From Roseiarcus sp963833955 (GTDB lineage: Bacteria; Pseudomonadota; Alphaproteobacteria; Rhizobiales; Beijerinckiaceae): a stretch of 64,000 nucleotides of DNA. The stretch spans positions 124,001 through 188,000 of the forward strand of contig CAWHZY010000018.1 in the NCBI GenBank assembly GCA_963833955.1. Direction: 5' to 3'. Below the pieces are notes generated by a model. That model had not been told where the DNA came from. It saw only the letters and a list, made by a program, of their open reading frames with translations, and made no database searches. The translations under genes and the position numbers were made by a program. Positions within the stretch are counted from its first letter, which is position 1; each line of letters begins with the position of its first letter. Of the stretch, positions 16,543 to 26,157 are shown piece by piece.

Positions 16543-19267
16543 CTACGCCGACGCTGGCGCCTCCACCGCGGCCCCCCGCGAACGTGTCGCGCGGATGATC
16601 GCCTTCTCGATCTCCACCACGAGGAAGAAGATCAAGCCGCCGAGCAACAGCCACGGCCAGACGCCGAGCGGCAGCGCCTCGGTCTCGAACACCGACTGCA
16701 GCGGCGGCGCATAGGTGTAAAGAAGCTGCAGCACGATCACCGCGCCGATCCCCATCGGCAGGTAACGGTTGCCGAGATGGGCAAAAGGCGACAGCGACGA
16801 GTCGATCTTGAACCGGCTGTTCAGAAGATAGAAGACCTGGCCGATGACCAGCGCGTTGACGGCGGCCGTGCGCGCGAGCGGGTCGGACGCGCCCTCAGAC
16901 TTCATCCAGAAGAACGCCCAAAGGGTGAGGATGAGGAGCAACGCGCCGACGAAGACGACGCGCCACACGCCGAAAGCGTCGAGGATCGGACGATTGACCA
17001 TGCGCGGCGGCCGCAGCATCACGTCGGTTTCGTGCGGCTCGAAGGAGATCACGAGGCCGAGCGCGACCGAAGTCACCATGTTGACCCACAGGATCTGGGG
17101 CGCGGTGATCGGCGTGGTGAAGCCGACGAAAATCGCGACCAGGATGACCAAAGCCTGAGCGACATTGGTCGGCAGCATGAACAGGATCGCCTTCTCGATA
17201 TTGTTGTAGACCGTGCGCCCCTCCTTCACCGCGGCCGAGATCGAGGCGAAATTGTCGTCGGCCAGCACCATCTCGGCCGCCTCCTTGGTGACCTCGGTGC
17301 CCTTGATGCCCATGGCGACGCCGATGTCGGCCTTCTTCAAGGCCGGGGCGTCGTTGACGCCGTCGCCGGTCATCGCCACCACTTGCCCGTTGGCCTGAAT
17401 GGCCTTCACCAGACGCAGCTTGTGCTCGGGGCTCGCGCGGGCGAACACGTCGACTTTGGCGACCGTCTCCTGAAGCGTCGCCATGTCCATTTCCGCGACC
17501 TCGGCGCCGGTGACCGCGGTCTTGCCATCGCCGATGTTGAGCATTTTGGCGATCGCCGCGGCGGTGATCTTGTGGTCGCCGGTGATCATCGTCACGCGAA
17601 TGCCGCCGGCGTGACATTCCTTCACCGCTTCGATCGCTTCCTTGCGCGGCGGATCGAGCAGGCCGACGAGGCCCAGCAGAATGAGGTTCTTCGGGAGATC
17701 GGCCGGCCCGAGGCTTCCGGCTTTCGACGCCGGGATCGGGCAGCCACGCGAGCGCCAGCACGCGCTCGCCTTGGCCCGCGAGAACGTCCGAGGCCTGCTC
17801 GAAATAGGCGCGATCGAGCGGCTTTTCGCCGCTTGCGTCCTGCTGCCGGTCGCAATGATCGAGGATCGCCTCGGGCGCGCCCTTGACGAGCAGGATCTCG
17901 CCGCCTTCCGGGGTCTTGTGCAATGTCGCCATGAAGCGGTGTTCGGATTCGAACGGGATGGCGTCGATGCGCGGATAGGCGGCCTGCTCCTGTTGCCGAT
18001 CCATTCCGAGTTTCGCGGCGAACGGATAGAGCGCGCCCTCGGTCGGATCGCCCTCGACTTTCCATGACCCGTCCACCTTGCGCAGCTCGGCGTCGTTGCA
18101 CAAAGCCGAGACGCGGCCCAGAAGCTCGAGCACAGGATCCTTGCCAACCGGCGCGCCGTCCTTGAGCACCTGGCCTTCGTCGGCGTAGCCGTCGCCCGTG
18201 ACTTTCAGCGTATCGCTGGCGGTCGCGGCGGACACCACCATCATTTCCATGAGCGTCAGCGTGCCGGTCTTGTCCGAGCAGATGCGCGCGACCGAGCCCA
18301 GCGTTTCGACCGCCGGCAGACGGCGCACGATCGCGTTGCGGGCCGCCATCCGCTGGACGCCGATCGCGAGCGTGATGGTGATGAGGGCCGGCAATCCCTC
18401 CGGGATCATCGACACCGCGATGCCGGTCACCGCCTGGAACATTTCGACGAACGGAATGTCGCGGACGAGATGCCCGAAAGCGAAGGTGATCGCGCCGACG
18501 ATCAGAATGATCACCGTGATCGCATAGCCGAACTTCTTGATCTGCAGCAGGAGCGGGGTCTCGAGCGCGCTGACGCCGGCGAGCAATTGATTGATGCGGC
18601 CGAGTTCGGTCTGGCTGCCGGTGGCGACGACCACGCCGCTCGCCCGGCCGGAGACCACCAGCGTGCCGGAATAGGCCATGCTCGCGCGATCGCCGACCGT
18701 CGCCTTGTCCGAGACGGGCGCGGTCGATTTGTCCGACGGCACGGATTCGCCGGTCAGCGCGGCTTCCTCCGTGCGCAGGTTCTTGACCTCGGTCAAGCGG
18801 ATGTCGGCGGGGATCTTGTCGCCGGATTCGAGGAACACGATGTCGCCTGGCACGAGCGTCTCCGCCGGGATCATCGACGTCTGCCCGTTGCGCAGGGTTC
18901 GCGCTTCCGCCGACAGCATGTTGCGAATCGAATCGAGCGACTTCTCCGCCCGCCCCTCCTGAACAAAGCCGAGCAGTCCGTTGATGACGACGACGCCGAG
19001 GATGATCGAGGCGTCGAGCCACAGGTTCATCATCAGCTTGATGAAGCCGGCGGCGAGCAGCACATAGACAAGCACATTGTTGAACTGCTGCAGGAAGCGC
19101 ATGAACGGGCCGCGCTTGCGCGAAGTCGGCAGCACGTTGAGGCCGTATTCCGCCTGGCGGCGCGTGGCTTCGGCCTCGTCGAGGCCCGTGGTCACACTGG
19201 TCCTGAGCCTCTCGACCGCCTCGTCGGCAGTCAGCGCGTGCCAGGCCGTCTGTTCTGCCGGGTTCAT
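16543..19267 (-). CDS. P2-type cation-transporting P-type ATPase, one frameshift
   Basis: An ATP-driven cation pump of the inner membrane. Order: N-terminal cation_ATPase_N region, M1-M2, actuator domain with TGES at 172-175, M3-M4 with PEGLP at 289-293, phosphorylation motif DKTGTLT with D332, nucleotide-binding region with KGAPEAI, hinge motif TGDGVNDAPAL, then M5-M10. A +1 shift at 17717-17720 (extra base in CCGG) breaks the frame, and without it the protein is about 907 residues. M6 reads NMVTSVALGLVISFEP, where calcium pumps have NLVTDGLPA, so the key M6 Asp is absent and ion specificity is open. The start overlaps the stop of the upstream Na/Pi cotransporter (ATGA), so the two are co-translated. 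Confidence 0.88.
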
Positions 19268-20986
19268 TGCTCTATCTCCATGCGCGCCGAGGCGGCGCGC
19301 TCGAGATGCGCGACCGCGCGCCAGGCGTGATGCGCGAGCCGGCTCATGAGCGCGACCGCGTCGACGCGCGCGATCGCCTGGCTCGCCGTGACTTTCCCGG
19401 ACGCGACCATGTCGAGCGTGGCGGCGCGATGCGAGGCTCGAAGATCCGCCAGCGCCTTGGCGGCGCGCTCGAGATTCCGGGCAACGTCTTTCCCGGGTGC
19501 GGCGAGCGCTCCGACGGAGCTCTTCGCGCCGGCGATTTCCGTTGCCAATTCGTCACGCGTTCCGTGGCCCGGTCCTGCGGCGACCGCAAGGCTGGCGGCG
19601 GCTCCCGCCGCGTCGCGCATCGATTGCGCGCACAAAGCCGCGGCGCCCAGCTCTTCGGGGCTGTCCGTCGCGACGCCGGTCTTCGCCATCGCCTCGACCG
19701 CATCGGCGAGCCGGCTCGCATGATCGAGCGCATGCACCGTGCTCGTGAACCAGGCGTGGCCTTCGTCGGAAGGCGGCGCATCGGATTTCGACAAAAAAGC
19801 GCTCGCCTGCCGCACGCCGTCCGACGCCTGCGCCAATGTCGCTTCGTCGAGAGCGGGGAGCGCGGGCTTGCCGCCGGCCGCCCCGTCGAGTCCGTTCGCG
19901 GTCGCGAGGCAGAGCGTTTCGAGCGCGCGCTCGACCGTGCGGCGCACCGCCTCGACCGCGACCATCGGCGAACGCAGCGAAGCCGGATCGAGATATTTCG
20001 TGAACGGCGAGCCGCGCTCCGGCACGAAGCGCTCGATTGCCCGTGTGAACGGGCCCATCAGCGGCAACAGGACCGCGACGCCGATCACATTATAGGCGGT
20101 GTGATAGGCGGCGAGCAGAGTTGTCGGGTCGATGCTCCGCGCGGCCCTTACGATTGCCGGGCGTGACAAACGGAAAGAGCGCGATCGCGATCAGCGCCGC
20201 CACCAGCTTGAAGGCGATATAGGCCGCGGCCAGGCGCTTGGCGGTGCTCGAGGCGCCGATCGCGGCGACCGCGGAACTGGTCGCCGTGCCGATGTTCTGC
20301 CCGATGACGAGCGCCAGCGCCTGATCGAGGCCGACCGCGCCAGCGTAAAGCGCCGAGAGCGTCACCGCGATCGAGGCGGTCGAGGATTGCATGACGGTCG
20401 TCATCAAGGCGCCGACCACCACCAGCAAGAGCACGTTGGCCATGCCGGCGAGATTGATGGCGCCGGCGGCGTTGGTGATGGTGGGCAGGTCCGACGGGTG
20501 GAGCGATTCGGCCAAGCCGCCCATGCCCTGCTGCAGCGTCGACAGGCCCACCAGGATCAGGGCGAAGCCCGCAATGGCCGCCCCCGCCGCCGCCAGGCGT
20601 CCGCGCCCGACCACCTTCAGCAAGGCGCCGACGAACACGATCGGCAGAGCGGCGGCGGTGAGCGAGATCCGGACCCCGAACGCCGCCACCAGCCAGCCGG
20701 TGCCGGTGGTGCCGATGTTGGCGCCGAAGACCAGGCTCAGGCCTTGCGGGAACGTCAAAAGCCCGGCGCTGACCAGCCCGATCGTGGTCATCGTGGTGGC
20801 GCTCGACGATTGCACGATGAGCGTGATCACCGCGCCCCAGAACGTGCCGAGCAGCGGCGTCGCCGCCGCCTTCTCCATCACCGTCTTGAGCGCGGTGCCG
20901 GCAAGCGCCTTGAGCCCGTCGGTCATCACCGCCATGCCCAGAAGGAACAGGCCGACGCCGCCGACGATCGAAACGAGGGTCTCCAA
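19264..20986 (-). CDS. Na/Pi cotransporter family protein with PhoU-like tail, one frameshift
   Basis: A sodium-phosphate symporter-like membrane protein. The two inverted repeat halves carry the QSS signatures QSSSAT (59-64) and QSSTAS (200-205) with GANIGTTGTGW and GQNIGTATSS. The C-terminal half is a soluble helical PhoU-like region. The halves are in different frames, joined around 20157-20161 by dropping one base of the CC or GGG run, giving FVTP-AIVRAAR. The corrected length is about 573 residues, normal for NptA/YjbB-type proteins. The stop overlaps the P-type ATPase start by four bases. Substrate phosphate is inferred from family only. Confidence 0.85.
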
Positions 20987-21165
20987 ATTTCCTCCCGGCC
21001 GCTGCGTCTATGTGCACGGCGGCAACATGCACCCCTAGCGCCAGGGGACGCACTTGTCGACCTGACGGAGCGGAACGTGGCTTGTCGCGATACGCTCGAG
21101 AGCGCAGAGTATCGGTCGGCGCCGGGGCGCGCCGCCGACTGAGCGCGTTTGAGGAGGAAGGGCCC

Positions 21166-21969
21166 ATGCTGTTCGCCGTCAGTGGTCTCATGGGTTGCCC
21201 GGTCGAGGCGAGCGACGGCGAGGTCGGCGCAGTCAGGGATTTCCTGTTCGACCACGAGACCTGGAAGATTCGCTGGATGGCGGTCGAAGCGGGTGATTGG
21301 TTGCCCGGCCGCCGCCGGGTGTTCATCCATCCGTCTGCGATTGCGCCGTTTGAGCTTTCGCCAAAGCCGAGCCTCCCGATGATGAGCTCGCCGGCGACGC
21401 TGAGACTCACCGTCAAGCTGGCAAGAGCGCAGATCGAGGCCGGCCCCCACGCCCACGAAGACGACCCGGTGACGAGGGACATGGAGGCGCTCCTCTACGA
21501 CTATTACGGCTGGGATCCTTATTGGGGCGCGGCGCATTTTGGCGGGCCCGATCCTGCCGAACGCGGAATCGCAGATCGTCGAGCGATGCGGTGCGGCGCA
21601 ACGCTGACGCTGCAGATCCCGCCGCTTGACGGCGGCGATCACCTGCACAGCGTGGCCGAGTTCAAGGGCTATTATGTTCACGCCGTGGATGGCGATATCG
21701 GCCATGTCGAGAACCTTCTCGCCGACGACGCGAATTGGGAGGTCCGCTATCTTGTCATTGCGACGCGGAACTGGTGGCCGGGCAAGGTCGTGCAGCTTTC
21801 GCCTTATGCGGTGAAGGACATCGACTGGTTCGGCGAGCACATCAATATGAACGTCACCCGCGATCAGGTCCGGTCCGCGCCGGCCTGGGACCCGCTGGCG
21901 ATGACCAACGAGGTCAGCGAGGAGGACCTCCATCGCCATTTCGGCTGGCCGGGCTACGGCGGGTCGTAA
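21166..21969 (+). CDS. Tandem PRC-barrel domain protein
   Basis: A 267-residue soluble protein with two PRC-barrel units: the first around residues 1-75 (VRDFLFDHETWKIRWMAVEA) and the second around 155-235 (GDIGHVENLLADDANWEVRY, then VIATRNWWPGK). PRC barrels occur in photosynthetic reaction centre H subunit and many stress proteins, so the role is unclear. ATG 21166 follows GAGGAGGAAGG. A weak EcfG-like site (GGAAC-N16-CGCT) begins at 21072. The hairpin array follows directly. Confidence 0.85.
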   Translation: MLFAVSGLMGCPVEASDGEVGAVRDFLFDHETWKIRWMAVEAGDWLPGRRRVFIHPSAIAPFELSPKPSLPMMSSPATLRLTVKLARAQIEAGPHAHEDDPVTRDMEALLYDYYGWDPYWGAAHFGGPDPAERGIADRRAMRCGATLTLQIPPLDGGDHLHSVAEFKGYYVHAVDGDIGHVENLLADDANWEVRYLVIATRNWWPGKVVQLSPYAVKDIDWFGEHINMNVTRDQVRSAPAWDPLAMTNEVSEEDLHRHFGWPGYGGS

Positions 21970-22007
21970 GGCAGGCTGAGGGTCTTTGGGGGCCCCCTTC
22001 TCCCCAT

Positions 22008-22501
22008 AGGGCGTTCGGAAGAACGCCCGTCTTTCGACGGGCTATGGGGCGTTCGGAACAACGCCCGTCTTTCGACGGGCCATGGGGCGTTCGGAAGAAC
22101 GCCCGTCTTTCGACGGGCTATGGGGCGTTCGGAACAACGCCCGTCTTTCGACGGGCTATAGGGCGTTCGGAAGAACGCCCGTCTTTCGACGGGCCATAGG
22201 GCGTTCGGAACAACGCCCGTCTTTCGACGGGCTATAGGGCGTTCGGAAGAACGCCCGTCTTTCGACGGGCTATAGGGCGTTCGGAAGCAACGCCCGTCTT
22301 TCGACGGGCTATAGGGCGTTCGGAACAACGCCCGTCTTTCGACGGGCTATGGGGCGTTCGGAAGAACGCCCGTCTTTCGACGGGCTATAGGGCGTTCGGA
22401 AGAACGCCCGTCTTTCGACGGGCTATGGGGCGTTCGGAAGAACGCCCGTCTTTCGACGGGCTATGGGCGTTCGGAAGAACGCCCGTCTTTCGACGGGCTA
22501 T
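22008..22501. repeat. 13-unit tandem array of a 38-bp double-hairpin module
   Basis: Thirteen head-to-tail units (eleven of 38 bp, one of 39 and one of 37). Each unit has two adjoining hairpins: GGGCGTTCGGAAGAACGCCC, and CCCGTC-TTTC-GACGGG sharing the CCC, then a CTAT or CCAT spacer. Variation is confined to a few positions: AAGAAC versus AACAAC in the first loop, GCTAT versus GCCAT, and AGGG versus GGGG at the junction. On the reverse strand the second hairpin has a GAAA (GNRA) tetraloop. The flanks CCTTCTCCCC and GGAGAAGGG are the arms of another palindrome, so the array sits inside a host repeat. There are no spacers, so it is not CRISPR. Open frames crossing it only reflect the repeat. 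Confidence 0.95.
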
Positions 22502-22689
22502 GGAGAAGGGTCGGGGATGAGGGCCTGGAGCGTCGCCTGACCGCCGCGCGCGTGCGGCGTCAGATCCCTCTCATCCCGCGCCATTCGCCATCGAAAGACG
22601 AGGGCGTTTTTTGACCCCGCATTCACCGCCTCGCCCATTGGGAGAGGCGTCCTTTTTGGCTCCAAAGTCGGGCTCGCGCGTCGGCCCGC

Positions 22690-22836
22690 TCAGATCGATA
22701 GCGCGATCTTGCCCACCAGGCCGGCGAGGATGAGCACGCCGCTCAGGCGGTGGCTGTCGTCCTCGTCGGCCAGGAACAGGCGGCCGAAGCCGATCAATGC
22801 GGCTAGCGTCACAGCGATTTGCCCAGCAGTATTCAT
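22690..22836 (-). CDS. Small membrane protein, unknown
   Basis: A 48-residue protein from ATG 22836 with a GGGAGA RBS. The sequence has two hydrophobic stretches (AGQIAVTLAALIGFGRLFL and VLILAGLVGKIALSI) around an acidic DEDDS turn. Family not recognised. A longer in-frame start exists but lacks an RBS. Confidence 0.5.
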   Translation of the reverse strand: MNTAGQIAVTLAALIGFGRLFLADEDDSHRLSGVLILAGLVGKIALSI

Positions 22837-23885
22837 GTTATGTTCTCCCGCGCCTGCCGCCCATGACTTCGCGTCGGCGACGATCGCTTTTTCAGCTTGC
22901 CCGAGGCGTTCGTCGTCGTTGGACAGTATAGGGGAGAAACAAGAACAAAGCAAGAATTAAATAGGGCCTGCCCGCATTTCATGCGCTCGCGATGGGGCGA
23001 GCGCGCCTCTCCCTGGATCATCGGCCCCGGCCGCCTTCAAGGGGGGCGCCGTCCTGGCGAAGCCGGCGTTCCTTTTGGCAAGCACGGGAGGCGATGACGC
23101 GCGCCCTGGGCCGCACGGCTGGCGGAGGGTCTATCCGTCAGCGCCGCGGCGCTCCTGGTCGGTATTTGGGCAGGGGGCGCATATGACTTTTCCAACCACG
23201 GCGCGGTCCCGCCCCCGGCCGTTCCCGGGCCGTCGACCTGGGCGATGCCGATCGTCGGCTTCGGCGGGCTTGGATAGCGGGGATCGCGAAAAACCGCCGC
23301 CCCACAGCCTGAGAAGCAGCCGCCTTGTCGCGAGCGCGGGCCAGAGGTTATGAGGATTGGCGCGCGATTTTTGCGGCGGCGAGCCGCTGTAAAACAAAGC
23401 CCCGCGTGGGGAGGTCTCCGACGCGGGGCAAAGTTGCGCGCGTTGTGATGCGACCGCGCGGTAACGAAGCACTTTTTACTTGCTACAACTCAAAAGACAA
23501 TTCGACATAAATGCGGGGGCATTTTGGGTGTTTGGCGCCGATCCGTTGTCCCGACGAGGCGCGGTTCGCGAGACAGGGCAGGGGCGCGGACGCAAGCCGG
23601 GCGACCGCGCTCACGAGGGCGGACTTTTTCGCCAATCAAGCCATTGATCGCGTCCTAAACCCTCTCAAGTCGACGAAAATTCACTCGCATTACGCGCCCT
23701 GCGTGCAAACGGGCCGCAGTCAATAACGATAGGGCCGCAATAGCCGCCTCGCTTTCTTAAGAGCAGGTCCGGCCCTTGCGCGACGCGTGTCCCTGTTTTA
23801 GAACAAACGAGGAACTATCGCTCAGGAGCGATTGACCTCACGCGCTCCCTACTGAACCATGGGGCGAGATTCGAGGCGGCGGGGC
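22837..23885. other. Gene-poor region of about 1 kb
   Basis: Several open frames of 60-115 codons cross this interval on both strands, but none has a convincing RBS, composition or recognisable motif. Near-perfect stem GCCCCGCGT/ACGCGGGGC at 23399-23429 is the only clear structure. It may hold remnants, small RNAs or upstream control of the methyltransferase gene, none of which can be shown. Confidence 0.4.
23399..23429. repeat. Isolated 9-bp perfect stem-loop
   Basis: GCCCCGCGT pairs with ACGCGGGGC across a 13-base loop. There is no T-run, so it is not a classical rho-independent terminator on either strand. Flanked by AAA on both sides. Confidence 0.4.
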
Positions 23886-25533
23886 ATGACCAACAAGCTC
23901 TATTACGGCGACAATCTCGAGGTGCTGCGCGAGAGTGTCGCGAGCGAAAGCGTCGATCTCGTCTATCTCGATCCGCCCTTCAACTCGAACGCCTCCTATA
24001 ACGTCCTGTTCAAGGCGCCGGGCGGGGCGCAGTCGCCAGCGCAGATCGAGGCTTTCGACGACACTTGGCACTGGAATGAATCCGCCGAGCGCGCCTTCGA
24101 TGAAGTTCTGACCGGCGGCCATTCGGACGCCGCGATCATGCTGAAGGCGATGCGCTCTGCGCTCGGCGAAAACGACATGATGGCCTATCTCGCCATGATG
24201 GCGGTGCGGCTGATCGAATTGCATCGCGTGTTGAAGCCGACCGGGTCGCTTTATTTGCACTGCGATCCGACGGCAAGTCATTACCTGAAGATTTTGCTTG
24301 ATAGCATTTACGGGGTCGGGAATTTTCGTAATGAAATCATTTGGAAGAGAACTTCAGCACATAGTAGTGCAAAGAGATTTGGGCCTGTTCACGATTCACT
24401 ATTATTTTATAGCATAAGTGATAATTACAATTGGAACAAGGTGACTCAGCCCTACGACAACTCATATCTTGCATTAAAATACAGAAATGGTGACACGCGA
24501 GGTAAATATCGACTCACAGACTTGACTGGATCAGGTATACGTTCCGGCGACTCTGGAAAGCCTTGGCGTGGCATTGATCCTACACCGCTAGGTAGGCACT
24601 GGGGCGTCCCACAAGGAATTGTCGCTTCTGTAACGTCAGATACCGGCCTAAGTACGCAGCGAAAACTTGATATATTGGACGAGCATGGATTCATTTACTG
24701 GCCTCCGGGTCGCTCGGGTAAGCCCGGATTCCCGCAACTCAAACGCTACCTCACGGCCGGGCAACCATTACAGGACGTGATCGATGACATCGCGCCCATC
24801 AATTCCATGGCTAGGGACAGGTTGGGCTATCCAACACAGAAGCCAGTCGAACTATTGGAACGAATTCTGTCCGCCTCGTCGAATGAAGGCGACGTGGTGC
24901 TCGACCCGTTCTGCGGCTGCGGTACGACCGTCCACGCGGCGCAGAAGCTGAAACGCCAGTGGATCGGCATCGACGTCACCCACCTCGCCATCGCGCTGAT
25001 CGAGCGGCGCCTGAAGGAGGCATTTCCAGGAATCGCTTATGAAGTCAATGGCGTGCCGAAGGATGCGGATGCGGCGCGCGACCTCGCCGAGCGCGACAAG
25101 CACGAGTTCCAGAAATGGATCGTCGCCACCGTCGGCGGCCAGCCCTACAAGGGCGGCAAGAAGGGGATGGACCGCGGCGTCGACGGCTATCTGCATTTCC
25201 GCGACGCCGACAACAAGCCGCAGCTCGCCGATCATTTCGGTGAAAGGTGGCGGGACCAATTCGGCCCACATCCGCGACCTCAAAGGGACGATGGAGCGCG
25301 AGGGTGCCGCGCTCGGAATTTTCCTCACGCTGAACGCTCCGACCCGCGAAATGGAGAAGGAGGCCGCTTCCGCCGGCTTCTACGAGACGGGCGGACAAAA
25401 GCTGTTAAAGCTACAAATCCTGACCGCCGCGCAAGTCATTGACGGCATACGTCCGCAAGTCCCCTTCGGCCATACCGAAAGCCTCAAAAAGGCGAGCCGT
25501 GAAGGCGATGACCAACAGGCGCGTCTTCTCTGA
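23886..25533 (+). CDS. Site-specific DNA methyltransferase (beta class) with nuclease-like C-terminal domain, one frameshift
   Basis: An N4-cytosine or N6-adenine methyltransferase. Catalytic DPPF lies at 29-32 (VYLDPPFNSN) and the SAM-binding motif DPFCGCGTT near 340, the order of the beta class, so the target recognition region lies between. That middle region (about 24290-24800) is markedly AT-rich, while both ends match the high GC of the genome, so it looks swapped in. The C-terminal ~140 residues have DRGVDGY, AIISVKGGG and LTLNAPTREMEKEA, resembling an Mrr-like PD-(D/E)xK fold with an S-x-K variant. A +1 at 25228-25230 breaks this domain, and correction gives about 549 residues. No separate restriction gene is adjacent. 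Confidence 0.85.
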
Positions 25534-25543
25534 TCTTCGAGAA

Positions 25544-25785
25544 GCGGCCTGATCCGTTAGGGCAAATTGCACTTGGCTCGAACCGCGATCGTCATTGCGA
25601 GCCCTAGGGCGTCGAAAGACGCCCGTCCTTCTGGACGGGCTATGGCGAAGCAATCCAGGGGCCGTGGAGCGCCCCAAGTCTCCTGGATCGCCACGTCGCC
25701 ACAGCCCGTCGAAAGACGGGCGTCTTTCGACGCCCTGTGGCTCCTCGCGATGACAATTCCTTAGATACGCGGCCTGATCCGTTAG
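25544..25785. repeat. Repeat island flanked by 17-bp direct repeats
   Basis: GCGGCCTGATCCGTTAG occurs at 25544-25560 and 25769-25785, bracketing a composite palindrome of the CATTGCGAG family (25591-25754). Two copies of the 38-bp module are embedded in its arms, at about 25604-25643 and 25701-25738, as an inverted pair. The direct repeats look like a target duplication made when the island inserted just after the methyltransferase gene. Confidence 0.8.
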
Positions 25786-25989
25786 TTTAGCCTGCCACCA
25801 TTATGTTCTGATATCACTGGATTATTGGCACGGTTGACTATTAAATCGCTTTACGAAAAGCTGAATTGATGATAGTGTTTTCCATTCGTCGGACACGCTT
25901 CGCGCTGTCCGGGACGGAAGAAGAGGAGACGGAGCCGGAACCCATACGCACAACCTCAACGCGAACCAAGACGAAAGGCGAAATTTTTA

Positions 25990-26103
25990 TTCCAATCGCC
26001 CGTAACCCATTGAAAAGTCCCGATTCGAAAAAATAAACGCTAGTAAACGCTAGCATTTTTACTAGCGTTTACTAGCGTTTATAGCGCGTTTATTGACGTT
26101 TAC
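25990..26103. repeat. AAACG-iteron repeat, copy 2 (inverted)
   Basis: Inverse of the block at 2324-2453: CCGTAACCCATTGAAAAGTC, then CGATTCGAAAAAATAAACG, followed by repeated TAGTAAACGC and ACTAGCGTTT units. An open frame reading VYFFESGLFNGLR spans the conserved part in both copies. Confidence 0.75.
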
Positions 26104-26157
26104 GCGGGCCGGGTGGTTCGCGCCGCGGGTTGTATCGGCGCCCGTGCATGACGGGCT

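Noticed and set aside
21735..22328. Open frames of 124-154 codons across the hairpin array on both strands
   Set aside because: They arise because 38 bp is not a multiple of three and the unit lacks stops in some frames; no RBS or domain supports them.
22008..22501. CRISPR array
   Set aside because: Units are head to tail with a 4-5 base junction and no variable spacers, and no cas genes are present.
22837..23885. Several 60-113 codon open frames
   Set aside because: No RBS, codon pattern or motif distinguishes them from chance frames in high-GC sequence.
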